Below are positions 1 through 6,312 of a stretch of 32,086 nucleotides of DNA, in pieces. This DNA comes from JAIXWP01 sp046309775. GTDB taxonomy: Bacteria > Bacteroidota > Bacteroidia > Flavobacteriales_D > Sanyastnellaceae. Made by a program: the position numbers and the translations under genes. The stretch covers positions 1 to 32,086 of the forward strand of contig JBKCOM010000043.1 of the NCBI GenBank assembly GCA_046309775.1, given 5' to 3'. Under the pieces are notes generated by a model. The model was not told the origin of the DNA. It did no database searches and saw only the letters and a program-made list of their open reading frames with translations. Positions within the stretch are counted from its first letter, which is position 1, and the number at the start of each line of letters is the position of its first letter.

Positions 1-40
1 TAACTCGTTCATAACTGCACCCGAGGTACGGTTATTTGCC

Positions 41-59
41 TTAAAAGTACACCTTTTAA
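41..59 (-). terminator. Possible weak hairpin after the recombinase gene
   Basis: TTAAAAG and CTTTTAA form a perfect 7-bp inverted repeat around a 5-base loop, directly behind the recombinase stop codon. The stem is AT-rich and no clear T-run follows, so terminator function is uncertain. Confidence 0.25.
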
Positions 60-1499
60 TTAAATATCCAAATGATCTAATGGACTTTTAATCATGCCAA
101 TATGCTTCGTACTAACATGCGTATAAATCTCCGTTGTCTTAGTACTCGCATGGCCCAAAAGCTGTTGGATGTACCTTATATCCGTTCCAGCCTCCAATAA
201 ATGTGTTGCAAATGAATGTCTCAACCAGTGCAGTGTGGGCCGCTCCAAAACCTTCGCTTTTACACAGGCATTGTGCAACACCTTCCTCAATGAGGCTTCG
301 GAATAAACACCACCATACTGCCCTTCAAAGAGATAATGTGATGGTTTGTACTGCTTAAAATACTCTCTCAGCAGTATCAAAATCTTTTCACTCAACATGA
401 CAATTCTATCCTTCTTTCCTTTCCCTCCACGGACTGTAATTAACATTCGCTTGCTATCAATGTCACATACTTTTAGTTTCAATACTTCCCCCACCCGCAG
501 CCCACTGGCATAGGTCAAACTCAACATCGTTCGGTGCTTCAAATTTTCACAATTCCTTAAAATCCCCTGAACCACCTCCTTGGACAGAACATGAGGCAAT
601 TCCTTATCTTTTTTGGGTCTAATGATCCCATTTTTGTAATCGAATCGACCAAGAACATTTTTATAATAATACAGCACTGCATTGATCAAAGAATGACGCA
701 TACTAATGCCATAAACGTTTCTAGTGGAAAGCTCCAAAACAACCCTATTGACGGCGTTTCCGTCTAATTCCTTTTTGTCAATATTCTTTAACTGACAGTA
801 ATAACAAAATTGCAGAAAACTACTAAAGTAATTTTGTATGGTGTTCATGCTGCAATTGCGCGACTTCATTTGTGCTAGATATTCGTTCTCAAAAGGAACC
901 TCTACACTGTAGGTTTGAAGCCAAAACCTTGATTGAACGTATAGACTTGTGAGCTTAACGGTCTGATGAATGATAACATGGACCTTGCCTTTGCAAGCCT
1001 CCAAAAGCATTAACAAGTACTTTTCTGAATTTGGAAAAAGAAATGCTGCAAATTTTCTATGAAATACCACAGAATCCAAAGCCTTCAACACCTCTTTTGC
1101 GTGGAGAACGTGATCAGTAACCAACATAAAATATTCTTTTTCCTCATATTTTATGCGCTTTAATTCCGCTTTATAGACTAAATTAAATTTAGGTATTTCT
1201 AATTTGTCACCGTCATTTCCTTGACTTTGTAGTACCTGCCGAACTTCGCGTTCATACAATCCAGAACGGATTATCCTAAACTCTCCATTGTTATTCAACT
1301 CCAAATATTCAAGAATATATGGATCCGCCGGACTAATAATCATTTTCTCATTTTTGAGGTAATTTATTTGAGCGAACTTCAGCATTCGTGCAAACAAATC
1401 TTTATCCTTTTTAAATGTATATGAGAAATATTTCTGTCCCGCATGCTCGATTTCTCGAACATAAACCATCTTCTGATGGCGAAAACTTTGATGTGTCAT
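60..1499 (-). CDS. Tyrosine recombinase/integrase with long N-terminal region
   Basis: Site-specific tyrosine recombinase of 479 residues. The catalytic set is complete: Arg335 (in SGLRVGEV), Lys360 (GGKGKKDR), His424 and Arg427 (HWLRH), His450 (LLGHAST) and the nucleophile Tyr459 (IYTHVS). A SAM-like core-binding domain lies at about residues 205-290. The first about 200 residues are an extra region, since XerC/XerD and most phage or integron integrases are 300-400 residues long; I do not recognise a domain in it. The C-terminus (IKSPLDHL) resembles the tail of integron and related Xer-like integrases. It diverges from a zinc-finger gene across a 108-base gap holding 10-bp palindromic repeats. 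It probably moves or resolves an accessory element; no att site could be defined because only one side is visible. Confidence 0.9.
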   Translation of the reverse strand: MTHQSFRHQKMVYVREIEHAGQKYFSYTFKKDKDLFARMLKFAQINYLKNEKMIISPADPYILEYLELNNNGEFRIIRSGLYEREVRQVLQSQGNDGDKLEIPKFNLVYKAELKRIKYEEKEYFMLVTDHVLHAKEVLKALDSVVFHRKFAAFLFPNSEKYLLMLLEACKGKVHVIIHQTVKLTSLYVQSRFWLQTYSVEVPFENEYLAQMKSRNCSMNTIQNYFSSFLQFCYYCQLKNIDKKELDGNAVNRVVLELSTRNVYGISMRHSLINAVLYYYKNVLGRFDYKNGIIRPKKDKELPHVLSKEVVQGILRNCENLKHRTMLSLTYASGLRVGEVLKLKVCDIDSKRMLITVRGGKGKKDRIVMLSEKILILLREYFKQYKPSHYLFEGQYGGVYSEASLRKVLHNACVKAKVLERPTLHWLRHSFATHLLEAGTDIRYIQQLLGHASTKTTEIYTHVSTKHIGMIKSPLDHLDI

Positions 1500-1550
1500 T
1501 ATTTTTTTTCGAAAGATGTCGAAAGAATTAAATGGCTCCTCTGGAGTAAC

Positions 1551-1590
1551 GATTATAAACGTTTATAAACGTTTATAAACATCTATGAAC
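1551..1590. repeat. Four tandem 10-bp units, two perfect GTTTATAAAC palindromes
   Basis: GTTTATAAAC is self-complementary and occurs perfectly at 1561-1570 and 1571-1580. It is flanked in phase by degraded copies at 1551-1560 (8 of 10 matching) and 1581-1590 (7 of 10). The array sits between the divergent recombinase and zinc-finger genes, so it could be an operator for both or a recombinase binding region. Its one-helical-turn period favours cooperative protein binding on one face of the DNA. Confidence 0.75.
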
Positions 1591-1607
1591 ACCTTATTCT
1601 TTTTTCA

Positions 1608-1994
1608 ATGTATAAAGCGAAGGAAACAATAAAATCATGTTGCCAATATTGTGATGAGCCAATTAAAGGCAGAAGTGACAAACGCTTCTGCAACTCATCT
1701 TGTAGAGCGGCATTTCATAACGAGCAAAACGAAAACAACAGAAAAGTGATCAAGGCGGTGAATAAAGTGCTTCTGAAAAATTACCGAATACTCACGGCGC
1801 GCTGGGAGAATGACGAAAAAGAAATTTCCCAGCATGTGATGATTGAATTCGGATTTAACTTCAATTATTTCACAAGCATTCAAAAATTAAATAATGGTGC
1901 CACCTATTTCTTTTGCTACGACCTTGGCTTCTCCAAAATTGATGAAGCAGGTATTCGTATCATTAAAAAGGAAAAAGTAGCGAAGGCCGGTTAG
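1608..1994 (+). CDS. Small zinc-finger protein of unknown function
   Basis: Protein of 128 residues with an N-terminal four-cysteine zinc-binding knuckle: Cys12-x2-Cys15 and Cys28-x3-Cys32, the latter in RFCNSSCRAAFHN. The rest (about residues 45-128) is basic, ends in a Lys-rich tail, and carries aromatic patches (FNYF, YFFCYDLGF) that suggest a small folded domain. Proteins with this CxxC...CxxxC start are common small hypotheticals in Bacteroidota, often near recombinases and mobile regions; a nucleic-acid-binding role is an inference. The start ATG follows the palindromic array by 17 bases. The next gene downstream is fic, separated by two repeat arrays. Function is not recognised. Confidence 0.7.
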   Translation: MYKAKETIKSCCQYCDEPIKGRSDKRFCNSSCRAAFHNEQNENNRKVIKAVNKVLLKNYRILTARWENDEKEISQHVMIEFGFNFNYFTSIQKLNNGATYFFCYDLGFSKIDEAGIRIIKKEKVAKAG

Positions 1995-2006
1995 AATTTA
2001 GAGTTT

Positions 2007-2073
2007 GGAATTTGGAGATTGGAGATTGGAATTTGGAGATTGGAAAATTGGAAGATTGGAAGAATGGAAGATT
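2007..2073 (+). repeat. GGA-type tandem array (7-base then 8-base period)
   Basis: GGA begins at 2007, 2014, 2021, 2028, 2035 and 2042 (exact 7-base steps, unit GGANNTT) and then at 2050, 2058 and 2066 (8-base steps, unit GGAANATT). It starts 12 bases after the stop of the zinc-finger gene. A short reading frame across it is only repeat and is not called as a gene. Confidence 0.85.
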
Positions 2074-2080
2074 ATTTTTT

Positions 2081-2171
2081 CGTATCATAATCAAACCTAA
2101 ACGTATCAAAACGTATCATATTTATTTGCGATTTCAAATCATAATCGTATCTTTACGTATCAAATCGTATC
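2081..2171 (+). promoter_or_regulatory. Six CGTATC direct repeats upstream of fic
   Basis: CGTATC, usually followed by A, starts at 2081, 2102, 2112, 2146, 2156 and 2166. Four of the five neighbouring spacings are 10, 10, 10 and 21 bases, close to one or two helical turns. The last copy ends 3 bases before the fic start codon. This is what an iterated operator for an autoregulated gene would look like; the winged helix at the C-terminus of Fic is a possible reader (inference). Confidence 0.6.
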
Positions 2172-2174
2172 GAA

Positions 2175-3215
2175 ATGAACAATGTCGTATATAATTTTAG
2201 TCTTGATATTGATTGGAAAATGATTAACCTAATCAGCCAAATAGACCGTTTCGATGCAAATTGGAAAGCTATTGAACGCAAAGAAGGACAAAACCTGAAA
2301 GAGTTAAAAAGCATTGCAACCGTTCGAAGCGTAGGCGCTTCGAACCGTATTGAAGGCAACAAAATGAGCGACCAAGAGGTTGATGTGTTGCTTCAAAAAA
2401 TTGACATTAGTAAACTTACTGATAGAGATTCACAAGAGGTAGTCGGATATTTTGAAGTAATGGATTTGATCTCTGAATCGTATGAAAACATCAGCATTAC
2501 TGAGAACCACATCAAAAGTCTGCATAATAGTTTAATGAGATACAGCACCAAGGACGAATGGCATAAAGGCAATTATAAGGTGCATAGTAACGCCGTCGAA
2601 GCATCATTTCCGGATGGCACGCAACAAATCATATTTCAAACTACTGAAGCGGGATTTGCCACCGAAGATGCCATAAGACAATTGATCAATTGGTATCATT
2701 CAGAAACTGAGGTGCATGCGCTAATCAAAGTAGCATCCTTTGTTTATGATTTTTTGAGCGTTCACCCATTCCAAGATGGAAACGGTAGATTAAGCCGTTT
2801 GATTTCAACGCTTTTGCTGCTCCAACACGGCTATAAATGGATACAATACGTGAGTTTTGAGTATGAAATTGAAAATCGAAAAAACGAATACTATCAAGTA
2901 CTTAGAAGCTGCCAGGCGCAACGCCCAAACGAAAATGTTACCGAATGGATAAAGTTCTTTTTGAATTGCTTGGCAAATATCCAATCACAACTGCTAAAAA
3001 AATTGCAAAAAAGCGGTTTGGAGGCACAGCTTTCGCCCAAAGAAAAATTAATCTACACTATCATCCAAAACCGTCCAAACATCCAGTCTGGGGAAATAGC
3101 TGAAAAGTTGGCAATACCCGCACCAACCGTAAAACGCATTTTGTCAGAGTTGCTCAAAAAAGGATTAATTGATAAACAAGGAAATGGAAGAAATGTGAGT
3201 TATACGATAAAATGA
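2175..3215 (+). CDS. Fic family protein with N-terminal inhibitory motif and C-terminal winged helix
   Basis: Fic-domain enzyme of 346 residues, predicted to transfer AMP (or another nucleotide-linked group) to hydroxyl side chains of target proteins. The active-site motif HPFQDGNGR begins at His197 and is intact. An inhibitory helix motif Ser56-x3-Glu60-Gly-Asn62 (SNRIEGN) lies N-terminal to the Fic core, which makes it a class II, self-inhibited Fic; this agrees with the absence of a separate antitoxin gene next to it. Residues about 285-346 form a winged helix (QSGEIAEKLAIPAPTVKRILSELLKKGLI), the usual Bacteroidota Fic/DUF4172-like layout. It is preceded by the CGTATC repeat array and has no Shine-Dalgarno sequence. 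The target protein cannot be inferred. It converges on the next gene through a heptamer array. Confidence 0.93.
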   Translation: MNNVVYNFSLDIDWKMINLISQIDRFDANWKAIERKEGQNLKELKSIATVRSVGASNRIEGNKMSDQEVDVLLQKIDISKLTDRDSQEVVGYFEVMDLISESYENISITENHIKSLHNSLMRYSTKDEWHKGNYKVHSNAVEASFPDGTQQIIFQTTEAGFATEDAIRQLINWYHSETEVHALIKVASFVYDFLSVHPFQDGNGRLSRLISTLLLLQHGYKWIQYVSFEYEIENRKNEYYQVLRSCQAQRPNENVTEWIKFFLNCLANIQSQLLKKLQKSGLEAQLSPKEKLIYTIIQNRPNIQSGEIAEKLAIPAPTVKRILSELLKKGLIDKQGNGRNVSYTIK

Positions 3216-3228
3216 AAACACACTTTCA

Positions 3229-3292
3229 CTAGTCTCTAGTATCTAGTCGTTAGTCTCTAAACTAGTCTCTAGTCGTTAGTCACTAGTATCTA
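3229..3292. repeat. YTAGTNN heptamer tandem array (left copy)
   Basis: Units start at 3229, 3236, 3243, 3250, 3262, 3269, 3276, 3283 and 3290; all steps are 7 bases except one 5-base interruption (CTAAA at 3257). The last 16 bases (3277-3292) recur exactly at 4185-4200. The final CTA (3290-3292) is, on the minus strand, the TAG stop codon of the neighbouring gene. Confidence 0.85.
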
Positions 3293-4090
3293 CTCCTTCA
3301 CTTCCATAAAATACCGAAAACCAACCGCGGGGGCGGGAATGGTGAAGGTGGCGTACTTGCCATTGCTTTCTATTTTCATCGCTTCCATGTCATCCAACCA
3401 ACTGCCTCCCTTGGTCCGGCCCTTCTCCAACAACATCTCAGCAACATTGCCACTCATATTGTAAAGCCCAATTTTATTCGGCTGATATGACACTACAGTG
3501 GCCGTAATATCGGCCCCGTCATTCAAAAAACCTGCGGTGCCCATAGTATCTCCTTTTTCACGAATCGCATTGCAACGCGACATGCCTCTTTTATCACGCA
3601 ACTCACTGCCCTCCCAAGGATAAATGGCCGCTGGATTGCCTCCTTTGGCTGCCATGATCCACTCTTCTTCAGTTGGCAGTCGAAAAACCACTTTTTTATA
3701 CTTCCGCTTTTCTGCTTTGTTGTAGGTCTCGGTCAACCACTCACAAAACATCGTGGCACCTTCATAACTGATATTCACTACAGGATAATCGCTAAACGCG
3801 GGATGGCTGTGATAATGCTTCAGGAATGGCTCATCATCATTATATCTAATTCTTTCGCGCCACTTAGTACTGTCAATTTTTGCTAGCTCGTATTCCTTGG
3901 TTTTATTGTTTCGCTTCAAGTAATTCAAAAAAGAAGCATACTGAAAATTGGAGACTTCCGTCTTCGATGCAAATAAATTCTCCTTTACCTGTACGAGATT
4001 TTTTTGAGCCGCTTTGATATCAAACTCCTTCTTCTTCCCACTGCTCCACCCAAGAATCAAAAACGCCGATAATAGAATGATGTATTTCAT
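3290..4090 (-). CDS. Exported formylglycine-generating-enzyme-like (SUMF1 fold) protein
   Basis: Protein of 266 residues with an N-terminal hydrophobic export signal (residues 1-17) without a lipobox cysteine. The body is an FGE-sulfatase/SUMF1 fold: NISYEGATMFCEWL, FRLPTEEEWIMAAKGG, GLYNMSGNVAEM, KGGSW and a closing AVGFR. The paired copper-binding cysteines that true formylglycine-generating enzymes carry after the GGS motif are missing, so enzymatic activity is unlikely. In Bacteroidota this fold is used by the gliding and T9SS lipoproteins GldJ and GldK, but this protein is shorter and lacks a lipid anchor, so a structural envelope role is only a guess. The stop codon lies inside the left heptamer array. 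A promoter-like TTTG-N18-TATCTTCG stands upstream. Confidence 0.85.
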   Translation of the reverse strand: MKYIILLSAFLILGWSSGKKKEFDIKAAQKNLVQVKENLFASKTEVSNFQYASFLNYLKRNNKTKEYELAKIDSTKWRERIRYNDDEPFLKHYHSHPAFSDYPVVNISYEGATMFCEWLTETYNKAEKRKYKKVVFRLPTEEEWIMAAKGGNPAAIYPWEGSELRDKRGMSRCNAIREKGDTMGTAGFLNDGADITATVVSYQPNKIGLYNMSGNVAEMLLEKGRTKGGSWLDDMEAMKIESNGKYATFTIPAPAVGFRYFMEVKE

Positions 4091-4111
4091 GTTTCTTGAT
4101 TTAATGATGCA

Positions 4112-4141
4112 CGAAGATAGGAAAAAGCGACGAGCGACAAA
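4112..4141 (-). promoter_or_regulatory. Bacteroidota-type promoter for the FGE-like gene
   Basis: On the minus strand TTTG (4141-4138) is followed after 18 bases by TATCTTCG (4119-4112), close to the TTTG-N19-TAnnTTTG pattern. The -33 part overlaps the stem of the icd hairpin. The start codon is 21 bases further on. Confidence 0.45.
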
Positions 4142-4180
4142 GCGACTAGGTCTGTTCCAGTCGCTCCGTCGCTTGTCGCT
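4121..4180 (-). terminator. Triple-stem hairpin terminator of icd
   Basis: AGCGAC at 4126, 4133 and 4141 pairs with GTCGCT at 4175, 4168 and 4160; all three pairings share the same centre, giving one long 55-base hairpin with small internal mismatches. On the minus strand the hairpin is followed by TTTTT (4126-4122), as in an intrinsic terminator. It lies 32 bases past the icd stop, behind the heptamer array. Confidence 0.7.
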
Positions 4181-4183
4181 ATA

Positions 4184-4214
4184 CTAGTCACTAGTATCTA
4201 GTAACTAGTATCTA
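4184..4214. repeat. YTAGTNN heptamer tandem array (right copy)
   Basis: Units start at 4184, 4191, 4198, 4205 and 4212, an exact 7-base period. The final CTA (4212-4214) is the icd stop codon on the minus strand. Bases 4185-4200 repeat 3277-3292 in the same orientation. Confidence 0.85.
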
Positions 4215-5441
4215 AATTGTCATTCTGCTTTTAAGCTCCCCGTCGATTGCGTCGAGGAAGTCTTCGGTGGTGAGCCAGTGACTGTCGTTGGTCTTGTCGC
4301 CATAAATGCACACGGCCAAGTCCTTGGTCATCTTGCCACTTTCTACAACATCCACACAAACCTTTTCTAAAGTTTCTGCAAAGCGAATGAGTTCTTCGTT
4401 ACCATCCAACTTGCCTCTAAAAGCAAGGCCTTGCGTCCAAGCAAAAATAGATGCGATAGGATTGGTAGATGTCTTCTTGCCTTGCTGGTGTTGGCGGTAG
4501 TGACGCGTCACGGTGCCATGCGCTGCTTCGGCTTCCATTGTTTTACCATCGGGTGTAATCAACGCAGAGGTCATCAAACCCAATGATCCAAAACCTTGCG
4601 CCACGATGTCGCTCTGTACGTCGCCGTCATAATTTTTGCACGCCCACACAAAGCCGCCTTCGCTCTTCAAACAATAGGCTACCATGTCGTCGATCAAGCG
4701 GTGTTCGTAGGTGATTCCTACGGCTTTGAATTTCTCAATAAACTCTGCTTGATACACTTCTTCAAAGATGTCTTTGAATCGTCCGTCATAGGCTTTCAAA
4801 ATGGTATTCTTTGATGAAAAATAAAGATTCCATTTTCTATTCAAGGCCTGATTGAAACAACTGCGCGCGAAACCGTAAATGGATTCGTCGGTGTTGTACA
4901 TGCTCATCGCTACTCCATCGCCTTCGAAGTTATAAACCTCCCAAGACTGCGGCGCGCCGCCACCTTCGGGTGTAAAGGTCATCGTGAGTTTGCCTTTTCC
5001 TTTCACCACTGTATCGGTAGCTCTGTACTGATCACCGAAGGCGTGACGTCCGATATTGATAGGCTTGGTCCATCCAGGAACAAGTCGTGGAATATTAGAA
5101 CAAATGATTGGTTCGCGGAATACGGTACCTCCTACGATATTGCGGATCGTTCCGTTGGGACTCTTCCACATTTTCTTTAGATTAAATTCTTTCACACGTG
5201 CTTCGTCGGGAGTGATGGTGGCGCACTTCACAGCAACATTGTATTTGAGCGTTGCTTCGGCTGCTTCTACTGTGACGCGGTCGTCAGTTGCGTCACGATT
5301 TTCCATTCCCAAATCATAATACTTGATATCTAAATCCAAGTAAGGGAATATTAATTTGTCTTTGATAAAAGCCCAGATTATTCTGGTCATCTCGTCGCCA
5401 TCCATCTCAACGATAGGATTGGCCACCTTGATTTTGGTCAT
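4212..5441 (-). CDS. icd: NADP-dependent isocitrate dehydrogenase, eukaryote-type
   Basis: Cytosolic TCA-cycle enzyme of 409 residues that converts isocitrate to 2-oxoglutarate, CO2 and NADPH. It belongs to the dimeric subfamily shared with eukaryotic IDH1/IDH2 rather than the E. coli type: the N-terminus VEMDGDEMTRIIW and the motif SPNGTIRN match IDH1 at the same numbering. Substrate residues Ser94, Arg100, Arg109 and Arg132 (GRHAFGDQYRATD) are all present, as are the metal-site segment DDMVAYCLKSEGG and the NADP segment EAAHGTVTRHYR. Full length, no sign of damage. It stands alone between the ndk terminator and its own hairpin terminator. A TTTG-N19-TAAATTCA promoter candidate precedes it. 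Its stop codon is formed by the first unit of the heptamer array. Confidence 0.97.
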   Translation of the reverse strand: MTKIKVANPIVEMDGDEMTRIIWAFIKDKLIFPYLDLDIKYYDLGMENRDATDDRVTVEAAEATLKYNVAVKCATITPDEARVKEFNLKKMWKSPNGTIRNIVGGTVFREPIICSNIPRLVPGWTKPINIGRHAFGDQYRATDTVVKGKGKLTMTFTPEGGGAPQSWEVYNFEGDGVAMSMYNTDESIYGFARSCFNQALNRKWNLYFSSKNTILKAYDGRFKDIFEEVYQAEFIEKFKAVGITYEHRLIDDMVAYCLKSEGGFVWACKNYDGDVQSDIVAQGFGSLGLMTSALITPDGKTMEAEAAHGTVTRHYRQHQQGKKTSTNPIASIFAWTQGLAFRGKLDGNEELIRFAETLEKVCVDVVESGKMTKDLAVCIYGDKTNDSHWLTTEDFLDAIDGELKSRMTI

Positions 5442-5451
5442 GGCTAAATTT

Positions 5452-5482
5452 TGAATTTAATAATTTTACAACAGTGGACAAA
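5452..5482 (-). promoter_or_regulatory. Promoter candidate for icd
   Basis: Minus strand TTTG (5482-5479), 19 bases, TAAATTCA (5459-5452). Spacing is ideal for the Bacteroidota pattern, but the -7 element departs from TAnnTTTG at two positions. Start codon 10 bases downstream. Confidence 0.4.
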
Positions 5483-5483
5483 T

Positions 5484-5515
5484 AAAAAGAGCAATCATGT
5501 CATCCATGATTGCTC
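5484..5515 (-). terminator. Intrinsic terminator of ndk
   Basis: GAGCAATCATG (5489-5499) and CATGATTGCTC (5505-5515) form a perfect 11-bp stem with a 5-base loop. On the minus strand it is followed directly by TTTTT (5488-5484). It separates ndk from icd. Confidence 0.85.
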
Positions 5516-5541
5516 TCCAAAAATACTATCAGAAGCGCTAA

Positions 5542-5961
5542 TTATGCGTGTTCTCTTGAAGAAAAATAAAATGCTCCTTCAATAAGTGCGTTTTCGTCGC
5601 TATCAGAACCGTGCACAGCGTTGGCTGCGATGCTTGTAGCGAAGTCGCGACGGATGGTGCCTTCAGCCGCTTTCTGTGGGTCTGTAGCTCCGATCAATGT
5701 GCGGAAATCTTCCACTGCATTGTCTTTTTCAAGAATTGCAGCTACGATTGGACCGCTTGTCATGTACTCTACCAATTCTCCGAAGAACGGACGTTCGCGG
5801 TGAATTTCATAAAACTTACCCGCTTCTTCTCTGCTGATACGCGTCCACTTCATTGCTTTGATTGTGAAACCTGCACCGATAATTCTGTCGATGATTTTAC
5901 CTGTATGACCTGCTGCTGTAGCATCAGGTTTGATCATGGTAAATGTTACCTTTCCTGCCAT
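5542..5961 (-). CDS. ndk: Nucleoside diphosphate kinase
   Basis: Cytosolic enzyme of 139 residues that transfers the gamma-phosphate from ATP to other nucleoside diphosphates through a phospho-histidine. The catalytic His117 is in the signature NAVHGSDSDENA; Lys11 (TMIKPDA), Tyr51, Arg87, Thr93, Arg104 and Asn114 of the nucleotide site are in place. Length and spacing are those of a normal bacterial NDK. It is monocistronic: an 11-bp hairpin terminator lies 26 bases behind the stop. Upstream it faces a 350-base gap with a palindrome and a large structured element before the divergent rocD. Confidence 0.97.
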   Translation of the reverse strand: MAGKVTFTMIKPDATAAGHTGKIIDRIIGAGFTIKAMKWTRISREEAGKFYEIHRERPFFGELVEYMTSGPIVAAILEKDNAVEDFRTLIGATDPQKAAEGTIRRDFATSIAANAVHGSDSDENALIEGAFYFSSREHA

Positions 5962-5995
5962 TTTATTGATTGTTGGATTGTTTTAAAACTGGGCG

Positions 5996-6003
5996 CGAAA
6001 ATA
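5996..6003 (-). promoter_or_regulatory. Possible -7 element for ndk
   Basis: TATTTTCG on the minus strand, 34 bases before the ndk start, fits the TAnnTTYG pattern seen before several other genes here. No TTTG is found at the right distance; the -33 area is taken up by a palindrome. Confidence 0.3.
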
Positions 6004-6004
6004 G

Positions 6005-6036
6005 ACAATATTTCTTTAAGACTTGAGAAATATTGT
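6005..6036. repeat. 11-bp inverted repeat upstream of ndk
   Basis: ACAATATTTCT (6005-6015) and AGAAATATTGT (6026-6036) are perfect complements around a 10-base loop. It could be an operator for ndk, or the 3' hairpin of a minus-strand transcript through the neighbouring structured element, since CTATTTT follows on that strand. Confidence 0.6.
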
Positions 6037-6037
6037 T

Positions 6038-6184
6038 GATTATCAAAGCTCCATACGATCAGAAAAGACAGATAGAAGCGGGGCTCCTGCCGCCCTCTCT
6101 CCCAAAACGGCAAGACTTGAATCACTCCTGAGCCACGAAATATAGCACCCCGCAACTTCTGTCGTATGCTTGAGCTTTGTAATC
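6038..6184. ncRNA. Structured intergenic element, candidate ncRNA or mobile hairpin
   Basis: A 147-base stretch folds on itself from end to end. Nested pairs are GATTA (6038)/TAATC (6180), CAAAGCTC (6044)/GAGCTTTG (6172), CATACGA (6052)/TCGTATG (6162), CAGAA (6060)/TTCTG (6157), GCGGGG (6078)/CCCCGC (6148), then GGCTC (6082)/GAGCC (6130), sharing two G with the previous stem, and TGCCG (6088)/CGGCA (6108). The GC-rich core contrasts with the AT-rich gap around it. No protein-coding sense is evident and the strand is undetermined. It could be a 6S-like long-hairpin RNA or an intergenic palindromic repeat; no signature of tmRNA, SRP RNA, RNase P or a known riboswitch was recognised. With the palindrome at 6005-6036 it fills most of the ndk-rocD gap. 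Confidence 0.5.
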
Positions 6185-6290
6185 AAAGTTAATGTCTAAA
6201 CGGTTGTGTTATGACATTAAGAATGCAATACTCGAACAAAAAATTGAGTAAACCATACTTTTTAGCAAATTTTTAGGAGATTTGAATTCG

Positions 6291-6298
6291 TACTTTTG
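6291..6298 (+). promoter_or_regulatory. -7 element for rocD
   Basis: TACTTTTG fits TAnnTTTG and ends 14 bases before the rocD start. No good TTTG lies 19-20 bases upstream, so the -33 half is weak. Confidence 0.45.
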
Positions 6299-6312
6299 CA
6301 AAAAACAAGGTC

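Noticed and set aside
2012..2194. Short plus-strand reading frame of 60 codons
   Set aside because: It is made of the GGANNTT and CGTATC arrays and has no protein-like composition.
60..2200. Integron-like layout: integrase on the minus strand with small genes facing away
   Set aside because: No attC-type sites with paired R and L boxes were found behind the plus-strand genes, and the recombinase is much longer than IntI proteins.
5611..6039. Long reading frame antisense to ndk
   Set aside because: It is the shadow of a fully conserved ndk gene; Cys-rich, without any family resemblance.
6078..6153. TPP riboswitch on the minus strand, suggested by GGGGTGC and GGCTCAGG
   Set aside because: The CTGAGA core and the later conserved ACCTGA and pyrophosphate-helix motifs are absent, and ndk is not a thiamin gene.
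5946..6155. Minus-strand reading frame of 69 codons before ndk
   Set aside because: It runs through the self-complementary element and the ndk start, so structure explains the sequence better than coding does.
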